NCBI GenBank assembly: GCA_028282885.1
Contig: JANQGX010000012.1
Location: 62,001 to 126,000, forward strand
From: SAR324 cluster bacterium
GTDB taxonomy: Bacteria; SAR324; XYD2-FULL-50-16
Reading direction: 5' to 3'
DNA: 64,000 nt
Shown here in pieces: positions 16,069 through 24,193 of this stretch. The position numbers were made by a program, and so were the translations under genes. Numbering within the stretch: the stretch's first letter is position 1; the number at the start of each line of letters is the position of its first letter. Under the pieces are notes generated by a model. That model did not search any database. It worked only from the letters and a program-made list of their open reading frames with translations, and had not been told where the DNA came from.

Positions 16069-17649
16069 ATGAAATTTCGTAAACCGGATCACAGGCTTAT
16101 CCAGAAGGCTATTGAAAACATCTATCAGGAACCGCGGCTGGACAAATCCCTGCAGCAGGTTCTGAAGCTTCTTCAAAGCCATATGCCATTGGAACAGATC
16201 AGCCTGCACTTCTATGATATTGAAAAGGGAATCATCTACAACTACGCCATTGCAACTGAAAAAGAGTGTTGCTGGGTCGAATCACGCATCTTGGCCACAC
16301 CCAAGTTACGAAAGTTTTTCTGGGATCTCGATACCTGGGTTAAGGCCCTGGGGGAAAGCTCGGTGTTTATGATGCGGTTTGATAACTTTGTCGAACAGGC
16401 AAGGGAGATGGGCGGCGAATCCGTTCTTACGGAGCTCGGGATTGATAATTCTTCGGGAGCCATCATGGATCTCATTCACGACGAGATGGAAATAGGATTC
16501 ATGCTGGTGTCTGCCAAGAAGGGGTTTATCATTACGGAAGATCATCTCCGTCTTCTGAACAGCCTGAACGATCTGTTCGCAACCATGTTGAACATCGATC
16601 TGCAGATTCGCAACCTGAAGAGAACCTATCTTCAGCCTGATATCGGCCCTGATTCGGAATTGAAAAGACCGATCATTTATGCAGAGAAAAAGATTGTGGG
16701 GGCGGAAAGCGGTTTAAGATCCGTGATGGATAAAGTGAGGCTGGTAGCCCCACTAAGCACAACAGTGCTGTTGATCGGTGAGACCGGGACCGGTAAGGAG
16801 ATGATTGCCAATGCGATTGTCAGTGCTTCTGATAGAAATGATCGCCCCTATATTAAGGTAAATTGTGCTGCTATTCCATCTACCCTGTTGGAAGGCGAAT
16901 TGTTCGGGCATGAGAAAGGGGCTTTTACCGGTGCCATTGCCCTGAAACGGGGTTATTTTGAGAGAGCCCAGGGCGGTACCATTTTCCTGGATGAGATCGG
17001 TGAACTCTCACCTGATGCGCAAACCCGTCTACTGCGTGTCATTCAGGAAAAGGAGGTGGAACGGATCGGGGGACGGGGTGCAATACCTTTGGATATTCGC
17101 GTGATCGCCGCAACCCATCGCAATCTGGAGCAACTGGTATTGGATGGAGACTTCAGGGAGGACCTCTATTTCCGCCTGAAAGTATTTCCCGTCGAGATCC
17201 CACCTCTCCGCAACCGCAGATCCGATATCGAGCCTCTCATCAGGCATATCGTGGCAGTGAAGACCAGGGAGATGAAACTTCAGTCCCCGCCTGCTTTCGC
17301 CATAGGAGAGATAAAAAAGTTGATTGAGTATAGCTGGCCGGGCAATGTTCGCGAACTGGAAAACATGATTGAACGTTCGCTTATCCTCTGCCAGGACAGA
17401 CCCCTGGTTTTTGACTCTCTCAGGAACGAACCTGCCGGAATCAAGGTATCTCACACGGAAAATGAGGCTGAAATTATGGATCTTTCCCTGGTGATCAAAA
17501 GCCACATCGAGAAGGCTCTCAGGCATTGTAACGGCCGGGTTGAAGGTAAATACGGTGCTGCCGCTCTTCTCAATCTCAATCCCTCAACCCTGAGAACCCG
17601 TATGAAAAAACTCGGTGTCCCTTTCGGCAGGAATTCCGAATACTCATAA
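16069..17649 (+). CDS. Sigma54-dependent transcriptional activator (GAF, AAA+, Fis-type HTH)
   Basis: This 526-residue protein has a GAF-like sensor domain (about 30-185), the sigma54 AAA+ module (about 210-440) with Walker A GETGTGKEM, the sigma54-contact loop GAFTGA, and Walker B TIFLDEIGEL, then a C-terminal Fis-type HTH (GAAALLNLNPSTLRTRMKKLG). The ATG at 16069 has GGGAG eight bases upstream; a GTG nine bases earlier is also in frame. The protein would use ATP to open sigma54 promoters in response to a small ligand bound by the GAF domain. The divergent operon carries a well-matched -24/-12 promoter, so control of that operon is a strong inference. Confidence 0.93.
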   Translation: MKFRKPDHRLIQKAIENIYQEPRLDKSLQQVLKLLQSHMPLEQISLHFYDIEKGIIYNYAIATEKECCWVESRILATPKLRKFFWDLDTWVKALGESSVFMMRFDNFVEQAREMGGESVLTELGIDNSSGAIMDLIHDEMEIGFMLVSAKKGFIITEDHLRLLNSLNDLFATMLNIDLQIRNLKRTYLQPDIGPDSELKRPIIYAEKKIVGAESGLRSVMDKVRLVAPLSTTVLLIGETGTGKEMIANAIVSASDRNDRPYIKVNCAAIPSTLLEGELFGHEKGAFTGAIALKRGYFERAQGGTIFLDEIGELSPDAQTRLLRVIQEKEVERIGGRGAIPLDIRVIAATHRNLEQLVLDGDFREDLYFRLKVFPVEIPPLRNRRSDIEPLIRHIVAVKTREMKLQSPPAFAIGEIKKLIEYSWPGNVRELENMIERSLILCQDRPLVFDSLRNEPAGIKVSHTENEAEIMDLSLVIKSHIEKALRHCNGRVEGKYGAAALLNLNPSTLRTRMKKLGVPFGRNSEYS

Positions 17650-17737
17650 GCCGACTTCGTAATAACCTCCGGTTTTGATCGCCTTTTCTCTAATCCACAG
17701 TTGATAATCTAAATCCATACACAGTCCCTCTTTTCCC

Positions 17738-17787
17738 TTGACAGGGGATTATTATAATATTATTTTTTTAGTTGAACGTTCGGTTAA
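17738..17787 (+). promoter_or_regulatory. Promoter and operator of the TetR gene
   Basis: TTGACA (17738-17743) and TATTTT (17761-17766) are 17 bp apart. Directly after lies TTAGTTGAACGTTCGGTTAA (17768-17787), centred on the palindrome GAACGTTC. A 17-of-20 match in the opposite direction lies at 18465-18484 before the next gene. Confidence 0.62.
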
Positions 17788-17801
17788 TTAAAAGAGGATT
17801 T

Positions 17802-18422
17802 ATGCCAAAGACAGATGGTTACAAAACAAGAGAGAAGATTTTAGGGGTTGCTGAGAAGTTGTTTTCGGAAGAGGGATTCAATGGGACCAGTATTGAGAAG
17901 ATCGCCAGGGCCGCGGGAGTTAATAAAGGTCTGATCTATTACCATTTCAAAGACAAGAAAGATCTGGTGGTGTCCATCCTGAAGAGTATTATTTCAGAAA
18001 TCGACCAGATGGTGAGCAGATCTGTAATTGAAGAGGATTCGGAGATCGATTCCGAGAAACTCCAATCCAAGATCAGAATGGAGATTGAGTATTGTCAGCA
18101 GCGTAAAAGGATAATCTCCCTGATGTTAATGGAAGCGCTTAAATCCGGCGGAGAATCGGAATACCTTTTCAAATGTGCGGAAATGATCATGCAGCAGGAG
18201 ATGGATGGAATAAAGAGGAAGATGGGTACGGTGGATGCGGAAGATCGGGAAGAGCGCCATCGTTATCTCCTTCATGAGTTTTTCACCGGGTTCATGCCCA
18301 TTATCTCCTTTGTTCTACTCCAGGAGAAGTGGTGTGATTATTTTGGATGCGATCGGGATAAAACCCTGGACTATTTCATCGATTCCTTTACCCGCACCCA
18401 TTTGAATACCCATCTGGACTAG
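17802..18422 (+). CDS. TetR-family transcriptional regulator
   Basis: This 206-residue protein has an N-terminal HTH (about 10-55: TREKILGVAEKLFSEEGFNG, then VNKGLIYYHFKDKKDLV) and a helical C-terminal ligand domain. The ATG at 17802 follows AGAGG. The HTH subtype is common among regulators of lipid and efflux genes. A palindromic operator overlies its own promoter, and a near-identical one lies between this gene and the next, so it probably represses itself and the downstream metallo-beta-lactamase-fold lipoprotein. The ligand is unknown. Confidence 0.9.
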   Translation: MPKTDGYKTREKILGVAEKLFSEEGFNGTSIEKIARAAGVNKGLIYYHFKDKKDLVVSILKSIISEIDQMVSRSVIEEDSEIDSEKLQSKIRMEIEYCQQRKRIISLMLMEALKSGGESEYLFKCAEMIMQQEMDGIKRKMGTVDAEDREERHRYLLHEFFTGFMPIISFVLLQEKWCDYFGCDRDKTLDYFIDSFTRTHLNTHLD

Positions 18423-18464
18423 CAGTGCGCTGTCTGGAAAGAATTGATATGTAGACATATTTTT

Positions 18465-18484
18465 TTAAATGAACATTCAACTAA
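18465..18484 (-). promoter_or_regulatory. Second TetR operator, before the metallo-beta-lactamase-fold gene
   Basis: The minus-strand reading TTAGTTGAATGTTCATTTAA matches the TetR gene's own operator at 17 of 20 positions. It lies 18 bp before the start of the lipoprotein gene and overlaps the likely -10 region of a TTGATA (18444-18449) promoter. Confidence 0.6.
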
Positions 18485-18501
18485 TTTTAAATTACAGGTT
18501 T

Positions 18502-19527
18502 ATGAAAACGATTATCTATCTTCTGGGATTGATTTTTATGATAGGGTTAAACGCTTGCAGTTCGGGATATAAGGGACCGGTTTCCGATCATTTTGATGGC
18601 AATCGATTCTTTGTAGAGGGCACAGATCACAGTTTTGGTGACATGGTAAAATGGCTATGGGAGATGGAGACAGTGGAATGGCCTGAATGGATTGAAGACC
18701 CGGAACAACCCCCTCCTCCTGAGGTTGTCGCTAACGGCTCCTTGCGCATCACCTATGTGAACCATGCAACCCTGCTGATACAATTGGATGGGTTCAACAT
18801 TCTCACAGATCCTATCTGGTCGAAAACAGCCGGACCTTTTTCCTGGGCCGGTGTTGATCGCATTCGTCGTCCCGGGGTTGCTTTTGAGGATTTGCCAAAA
18901 ATCGATCTGATATTGATTTCACATGATCATTATGATCATTTGGATCTGCCGACCCTGAGGAAGCTTGTGATTAGGGATAAACCGCGAATAGTTGCCGGAC
19001 TCGGGATCGGGTCTTTTCTCAATGACAAAGACATCCACAATGTCAATGAGCTGGACTGGTGGCAAACCCAGGTTGATCGGCCCTCAGGTATGAAGATAAC
19101 TTTCGTTCCCGCCTTGCATAACTCCGGTCGCGGTCCGTTTTCGTCTAATAAAACCTTATGGGGAGGGTACGTCATATCCAATGGGAACGATAATATCTAT
19201 TTTGCCGGCGATACGGGGTATGGTGAATTCATAGAACGAATGGCAGATCGTTTTCCCTCCTTTCGACTAACTATACTGCCTATCGGAAGCTATGAAAAAA
19301 GGTGGTTCATGAAAAACCAACATATGAACCCGGAAGACGCTGTCAAGACGCATTTGGCCCTTAAATCCAGGCAGAGTGTAGGTATGCACTACGGTACCTT
19401 CGCAGAACACCCGGAACAGAGCGTCACTGCCCATGAAGAAGATCTCAAATCAGCTTTGGAAAAGTATAATCTTACCCAATCAGATTTCTGGGTCCTCGGT
19501 TTTGGAGAAGGACGGATGGTCGATTAA
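18502..19527 (+). CDS. Metallo-beta-lactamase-fold lipoprotein, NAPE-PLD/UlaG-like
   Basis: This 341-residue protein has a lipoprotein signal (LLGLIFMIGLNAC, lipidated Cys about residue 17). The fold shows VNHATLLIQLDGFNILTDPIWS and the zinc motif HDHYDHLD, later FAGDTGYG and MHYGTF. This arrangement is typical of N-acyl-phosphatidylethanolamine phospholipase D relatives, which hydrolyse phospholipid-type phosphodiesters, so a role on envelope lipids is plausible. The ATG at 18502 was chosen because the signal peptide starts there; an upstream in-frame start overlaps the operator. It is probably controlled by the TetR protein encoded just before it. Confidence 0.86.
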   Translation: MKTIIYLLGLIFMIGLNACSSGYKGPVSDHFDGNRFFVEGTDHSFGDMVKWLWEMETVEWPEWIEDPEQPPPPEVVANGSLRITYVNHATLLIQLDGFNILTDPIWSKTAGPFSWAGVDRIRRPGVAFEDLPKIDLILISHDHYDHLDLPTLRKLVIRDKPRIVAGLGIGSFLNDKDIHNVNELDWWQTQVDRPSGMKITFVPALHNSGRGPFSSNKTLWGGYVISNGNDNIYFAGDTGYGEFIERMADRFPSFRLTILPIGSYEKRWFMKNQHMNPEDAVKTHLALKSRQSVGMHYGTFAEHPEQSVTAHEEDLKSALEKYNLTQSDFWVLGFGEGRMVD

Positions 19528-19669
19528 GGATTTTGCCACCAATAAACCGGCGCTTTAACTCCTCTCCAGCAGGCAGATTATTACAAACAGCGAATAAGTA
19601 GTGGACACTGTAAACTGATCTCCGGTGCACAAAAGGCGGGTTGGGATATCAACTCGCTTCACCACATAA

Positions 19670-19704
19670 AAACAGGCGGGTATTTCACCAATGCCGGCCT
19701 GTTT
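19670..19704. terminator. Inverted repeat between the lipoprotein gene and the decayed receiver
   Basis: AAACAGGC (19670-19677) and GCCTGTTT (19697-19704) are perfect arms with 19 bp between them, 143 bp after the lipoprotein stop. The A-rich side and T-rich side fit a weak intrinsic terminator readable on either strand. Confidence 0.35.
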
Positions 19705-19786
19705 CCCGCTCAGGCTATCACCTTTCCCTCAGTTAAGCCTGAATATCAAAAAGGTTGTTATTTTACTTAGAATCCCGAGAAAAAAA

Positions 19787-20173
19787 GTGCATCTGCTTCT
19801 GTCTGAAGATAGATAGACAAATCAGAATCTCACCGTTAAAATTCTGGAAAAAAACGGGTATCGTGTTGATGTGGTGGAAAATGGTAAGAAGGCGGTTTCC
19901 GCCCTGAAATCCCTTTCTTATGACCTGGTTCTTATGGATCTGCAAATGCCGGAAATGGAAAGGCTTGAAGCAACCCGAGTCATCAGGGATCCTTCATCCA
20001 GGGTCCAAAACAGTGACATTCCCATTTTCGCCCTTACGGCACGGGTCATGACGGGTGATGCTGTCGAATGCATCGAAGCTGGTATGAATGGTTATATCTC
20101 AAAACCGATCAATAGAGAGCTTTTTTTGCAGAGATCGAAAAGCAACTTCAGATCTTTGCCCGGCAATAAATGA
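19787..20173 (+). pseudogene. Decayed response-regulator receiver domain
   Basis: Reading from GTG 19787 gives VHLLLSEDR, an in-frame TAG at 19814-19816, then a nearly whole receiver domain: VVENGKKAVSALKSLSYDLVLMDLQMPEMERLEA, a variant of the usual MPxMDGxEA, then FALTARVM and GYISKPINRE. The phospho-acceptor Asp in LMDLQMP and the Lys of SKPI are kept. The stop falls in the acidic-pocket motif, which normally continues DNxxNQ and here reads DR-stop-TNQ. It looks like the C-terminal receiver of a hybrid histidine kinase whose kinase part has been lost. No kinase sequence was seen upstream. The call as a remnant is firm; restart of translation inside it is unlikely to be useful. Confidence 0.75.
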
Positions 20174-20205
20174 TTACGGGGATTTTTAAGATTCCGGAGA
20201 TATCT

Positions 20206-20538
20206 CTACTCAACAATCGCTTCGACTTCAAAACCGGCCGGCAATCCGGGACCTTTTGCTCTGGATATTACTTTTCCGCTCAGTGTGATTTCCTGTTGCT
20301 GGTAACGGCTCCTGAGTTCATGTAAAAGCTTTCCCTTAAGTCGATAATCGACACCTTCAGGTGTGACCAAGGCAACCCAGGTCACCGGTTCGTTGCCTTT
20401 GATGGCTATTTTGCCGGTTATACAGAGCTTTCCGGTTTCGAGATGTGGGCAGTTTTTATCTGCGCCAGAAGTTGAAGAATGGATCCCCATGATGATCAGA
20501 ATGGCAGGTAGGATGAACAAAAGTTTTGAGAGGTGCAT
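20206..20538 (-). CDS. Small exported protein, unknown function
   Basis: This 110-residue protein has a signal peptide (LLFILPAILIIMGIHSSTSG). The mature part of about 85 residues alternates short strands: KLCITGKIAIKG, VTWVALVTPEGVDYRLKG and EITLSGKVISRAKGPG. The pattern resembles small beta-barrel (OB-like) periplasmic proteins, though I do not recognise a family. It contains two cysteines (CPHLETGKLC) that could form a disulfide in the periplasm. It lies 76 bp after the metalloprotease lipoprotein gene, with a likely terminator in between, so it may be transcribed separately. Confidence 0.65.
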   Translation of the reverse strand: MHLSKLLFILPAILIIMGIHSSTSGADKNCPHLETGKLCITGKIAIKGNEPVTWVALVTPEGVDYRLKGKLLHELRSRYQQQEITLSGKVISRAKGPGLPAGFEVEAIVE

Positions 20539-20585
20539 ATCAGCAGTGGATTGTTCTGTTGTTTCTGACAGGAAAAGCAGGGGGA

Positions 20586-20603
20586 AGGCGGCTTTCGCCG
20601 CCT
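20586..20603 (-). terminator. Terminator hairpin after the metalloprotease gene
   Basis: AGGCGGC and GCCGCCT form a perfect 7-bp GC-rich stem with a 4-base loop, 12 bp after the stop of the metalloprotease gene. On the minus strand it is followed by TTCCCCCTGCTTTT, a loose T-rich tail. Confidence 0.55.
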
Positions 20604-20614
20604 CAATTCCTTAC

Positions 20615-22372
20615 TTATTTGGCGACCACTGTCAGGGTTACATCCGCGGGCATGGTAATCGTCCAGCTTTTTGAGCCGGTTATCCCTGTGCCGGCAAAAC
20701 AATACTTGTTGGAGGTTTTGTACATTCCGGCAAATCCGATATACTGGGAAAGATCTGTTAGTTCCATGTCTCCATAATAGTTAAAAACGTTGATGGATCC
20801 CAGTTGGTACTCAATACCATTCAGGGTGGAATCAAAAGAGGTCCCCGTATTGTAGACATAATTAGTATCGGCATCAGTGGTATCCGACAGCATAACGGCC
20901 ACTCCCCAGTTCTTGAGCAGATCGCCCAGGGTGAATGTATAACCACCTGCGGAAAGCGCATCCGTGACTGCCCGGTAGTCCAATTGACTGTTCTGAACGA
21001 TATTCTGAAACAGCTCGGCACCGCCATAGTTTCGAGCCAGATAAGCGCCAAAAGCGTAACTGATCGCATAACTGACATAGACACCATCCCCACCGTACCA
21101 ATCGATCAGCCCCCAATAATTATAGGCCTTGAAGTATGGCATGCGGCCTTTGGCATTATCAGAAGGTCCGGCTGTAAAATCATTGTAAGTCACACCACGA
21201 GGTCCGTTAATCCCAATCTTACTGGCGACGAGATCTTCTGCCACCTGGGAGGCCATTTCATTCAACCAGGTCTCACTGGATAATGTGCTCTGGTTGACTA
21301 CGGATTTCTGGTAGAAATGGATCATATGCTGGAGTTCATGGGCAAGTGTACTGACCACTTCGGCTGGCCAGGCATCAGTGATCTCCCAGCTACTGTCTTC
21401 TGCAGAAGCTGCCATCACCGAATCCATGTAGAAGATCAGTCGCTCGTTGGAAATGTCTGTTTTGTTGGTGGTATCCGAAGCGTCCCGAACCGCATTGTCC
21501 TTGCTCCAGAAAAACCCGACAATCCCGCCGTCGTCCGTATCGTCATTGCTGATATCATAAAAAAGAATATCGATCTCTGAGGCCGCAGAAGCAGGAATAT
21601 AGTCAGAATATGTATGAGATCCCCAGGGAACCCCAAACAAATTGGTTACCCAGTCATAGATATCATTATCGCTGCCATCTTTCAGAAATTTCTCGGCATA
21701 AGCGGTGATCATGGTTTCATCCATACAGTTGATTTTACTGCAGCTACCCCAAGCATCGTCAGCCACCCAGAAGTTTACCGTTATCCCCCCGGTGGTTACG
21801 ACACTTCTCAGGGTTGCAGCAACAGTTGTGTTGCTACTACTGTTAAAATCATAATCGTAGAAGGTATGAGTATCGCCTACTGCGGCAAAGCTGGGTTTTG
21901 CGGGAATCTGGCTGAAGGATGCTTCAGGTCCTATTGTTCTTGTTTTCAGCAGTTCATTGTCATACCCGATCAATTCAGGTCGATCTTTAAGAGGTATGCC
22001 CCGGGTTCTTGCGTATTCTTCAACATCAATGGATTGGGCTTCAGAAACAGATTTTATTTCCAATGGTGCCAGCCTCATTTCCTGAGAGGAAGCTGTAGCG
22101 GACTGAATATAAATGTTGTCAGTGATATTCGAAAGGGTGGGATTGGTGAAAATGAAATAGACGTCCCTGCCGGTGGTACCAAAATCCTTGGTGTAGGTAA
22201 AAGCTGATCCGTCGGATCCGGATACCCCCTCAATGATAGGAGCGTCTGAAGTATCGCCGGTATTGTCCCCATCTCCATCTCCATCTCCATCGCTATCGCT
22301 ACTGCAGGAAGTAAACAGCAGTGTCAATGCTGCAAAGACTATAAAAAATGGTATAAGGTGTGCTGGTTTCAT
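20615..22372 (-). CDS. M30 (hyicolysin)-like zinc metalloprotease lipoprotein
   Basis: This 585-residue protein has a lipoprotein signal peptide ending LLFTSC, followed directly by a flexible acidic linker of Asp-Gly repeats (SDGDGDGDGD). The linker is encoded by a run of CCATCT hexamers at about 22266-22290, which could change length by slippage. The catalytic zinc site is HELQH (His345, Glu346, His349), followed about 20 residues later by the helix ETWLNEMASQVAEDL that supplies the third ligand, as in M30-type peptidases. It would act on the cell surface or in the periplasm. The gene stands alone. About 380 bp upstream, up to the GPH symporter stop, hold no gene I would support. Confidence 0.82.
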   Translation of the reverse strand: MKPAHLIPFFIVFAALTLLFTSCSSDSDGDGDGDGDNTGDTSDAPIIEGVSGSDGSAFTYTKDFGTTGRDVYFIFTNPTLSNITDNIYIQSATASSQEMRLAPLEIKSVSEAQSIDVEEYARTRGIPLKDRPELIGYDNELLKTRTIGPEASFSQIPAKPSFAAVGDTHTFYDYDFNSSSNTTVAATLRSVVTTGGITVNFWVADDAWGSCSKINCMDETMITAYAEKFLKDGSDNDIYDWVTNLFGVPWGSHTYSDYIPASAASEIDILFYDISNDDTDDGGIVGFFWSKDNAVRDASDTTNKTDISNERLIFYMDSVMAASAEDSSWEITDAWPAEVVSTLAHELQHMIHFYQKSVVNQSTLSSETWLNEMASQVAEDLVASKIGINGPRGVTYNDFTAGPSDNAKGRMPYFKAYNYWGLIDWYGGDGVYVSYAISYAFGAYLARNYGGAELFQNIVQNSQLDYRAVTDALSAGGYTFTLGDLLKNWGVAVMLSDTTDADTNYVYNTGTSFDSTLNGIEYQLGSINVFNYYGDMELTDLSQYIGFAGMYKTSNKYCFAGTGITGSKSWTITMPADVTLTVVAK

Positions 22373-22750
22373 GGTTCTCCTTCACAAATGCTATGCTTTT
22401 ATCGAGTTAAAGAAATCAGAACAAGTGATTTACTTGTCTTGTTCCATCATAAGATTCCTTCCCGGTTTTCATAAGAGGGATCCATCCGGAATCGGTACCA
22501 GGCCGTATTAGGGCGCAACCCGGTAGTCTCCCGGATTCAATAACAGGGTATAAACTGTTGTAAACGACCTTGTCAGATCCATTGCCGATTGTCAATCAAT
22601 CCGAGATCAATCGTTTAACTACCTTCGCTCCTGATGGGAGATTATAACAATACATAGAGGCGAAATCGGATAATCACTGGTATAAGGCGACGAGAAAAAC
22701 CAAGTGGGTAGCGATTTGAAGCTATGGAATCAAGTTTTTGATATAAAAGG

Positions 22751-24127
22751 CTAATCAGCTTTTCCCTGGTTGATCTCCTGAATCATTTTAGCGTAAAATT
22801 CCTTGTCGACCGGATACCATTTCATGGCCAGGGCTGATATCAGGTGCCCCAGGAGGGGAATGCCCAGAAAGACAAACAGAATCGACCAGTATAAGCCCGG
22901 TGTCGGTTCCATTCCACTTTTGTAACCTTTAAGTGCGATGCCCACGAACAGGCCTCCCAGGGCGCTGATCGCTTTATCGATGAAGGAAAAGGTTGTGGAG
23001 ATCATACCGGGAATGAATCGACCGCTCAGCCAGGTTTCATAGTCGGCTGTATCCGGAATCATAACCAGGATGATGTTATTGGCAATACCATTACAAAAAG
23101 CCATGATTCCAAAGAGTACCACTGCCAGGGTGATCAGGTTCGGGGAAAAAGGTCTGAAAATCAGAATAACCGCCAGGATGAGAATGCTCGACCAGGTTCC
23201 GGACACAAAGGCTGTCTTGTTGCCCCGCCTGACCGCAATAGTCATGGCAGCAATGGCACCTGCGACCCCGCACAGTCCAACGATGGGCATAATAACGGAT
23301 TGCAGATCAAGACGATTGAGAATGTACATAAAGAAAAACACCATACTGGCATTCATGGTGACATTGGCCAATTTGTTAGTGGAAGCTGCTGCTATCAGCA
23401 TCTGCAAGGCCCTGTTTCCTGCTATTATCGAAATATAATCCCTGGTGCCCGGTTTTTTGGCGGTCTTGCTTGTAATATAATACTCTTTCCGATCTTTCGA
23501 TTTCAATCCGATGACAGCCATTGTTGTACAAAAAGCATTGAGCAGAACCACCAGCAGGGTTATGTACCGCCAACCCAACGGTTGGTCCAATCCACCGAAA
23601 TAAAGCAAAACGGGAGTGGCTCCGCCGGAGATCAGGATAAAGGTTAGTGTGGAGAAAACACCGTCGAAACCGGTGAATAACGGACGTTGTTTCGGATTAT
23701 TGCTCAAAACAACCTGCCCGGCTTTTGTTATTGCTGTCTGGAGGGTATAGCCGATTACCCAGGTAAAGTACCAGAAACAGAGCCAAATGAGGGTTTTTGT
23801 CCGGGAATCGAAATCAATCGTCCAGAACATGGCGACCAGCGAAATGTTCAGGATGAGAGCGCCGATCACCATGAAAGGTCTGAATTTCCCCCAGCGGGTT
23901 TCGGTTTTATCGATAATCAGTCCGATGATGGGATCGGTCACCGCATCGAGCAGGCGGGAAAGGGTCATGATCAATCCCACCAGAACCGGGTTGAGCTTGC
24001 AGACTTCCGTGCAATAGACCAGGAAATAGAGTGAGAAGAGACTGAAATGGAGATTGGTTGCCGAATTGTTCAGGCTGAAAAATCCGATCTGCCATTTCCT
24101 GGCACCATGATAAGCGGTTGTTTCCAA
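22751..24127 (-). CDS. GPH-family sugar:cation symporter
   Basis: This 458-residue membrane protein is of the melibiose-carrier type: about 12 hydrophobic segments, the cytoplasmic loop DAVTDPIIGLIIDKTETRWGKFRPFM after helix 2 (about 60-85), and conserved DxxD spacing. These transporters import glycosides, pentosides or hexuronides with Na+ or H+. It is the last gene of a leftward set 66 bp after a GH2 beta-glucuronidase-like enzyme, so a glucuronide or similar oligosaccharide is a sensible guess. A second member of the family lies at 37226-38647. Confidence 0.88.
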   Translation of the reverse strand: METTAYHGARKWQIGFFSLNNSATNLHFSLFSLYFLVYCTEVCKLNPVLVGLIMTLSRLLDAVTDPIIGLIIDKTETRWGKFRPFMVIGALILNISLVAMFWTIDFDSRTKTLIWLCFWYFTWVIGYTLQTAITKAGQVVLSNNPKQRPLFTGFDGVFSTLTFILISGGATPVLLYFGGLDQPLGWRYITLLVVLLNAFCTTMAVIGLKSKDRKEYYITSKTAKKPGTRDYISIIAGNRALQMLIAAASTNKLANVTMNASMVFFFMYILNRLDLQSVIMPIVGLCGVAGAIAAMTIAVRRGNKTAFVSGTWSSILILAVILIFRPFSPNLITLAVVLFGIMAFCNGIANNIILVMIPDTADYETWLSGRFIPGMISTTFSFIDKAISALGGLFVGIALKGYKSGMEPTPGLYWSILFVFLGIPLLGHLISALAMKWYPVDKEFYAKMIQEINQGKAD

Positions 24128-24193
24128 AATGACTTTCTTTAAAATCAGGGTTCTGGTTTTTAAAAAGGTCGACTTCCTTAATTCATAAAACGA

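Noticed and set aside
19814-19816. In-frame TAG in the receiver domain as pyrrolysine
   Set aside because: It falls in a non-catalytic position of a domain lacking its kinase; simple decay explains it.
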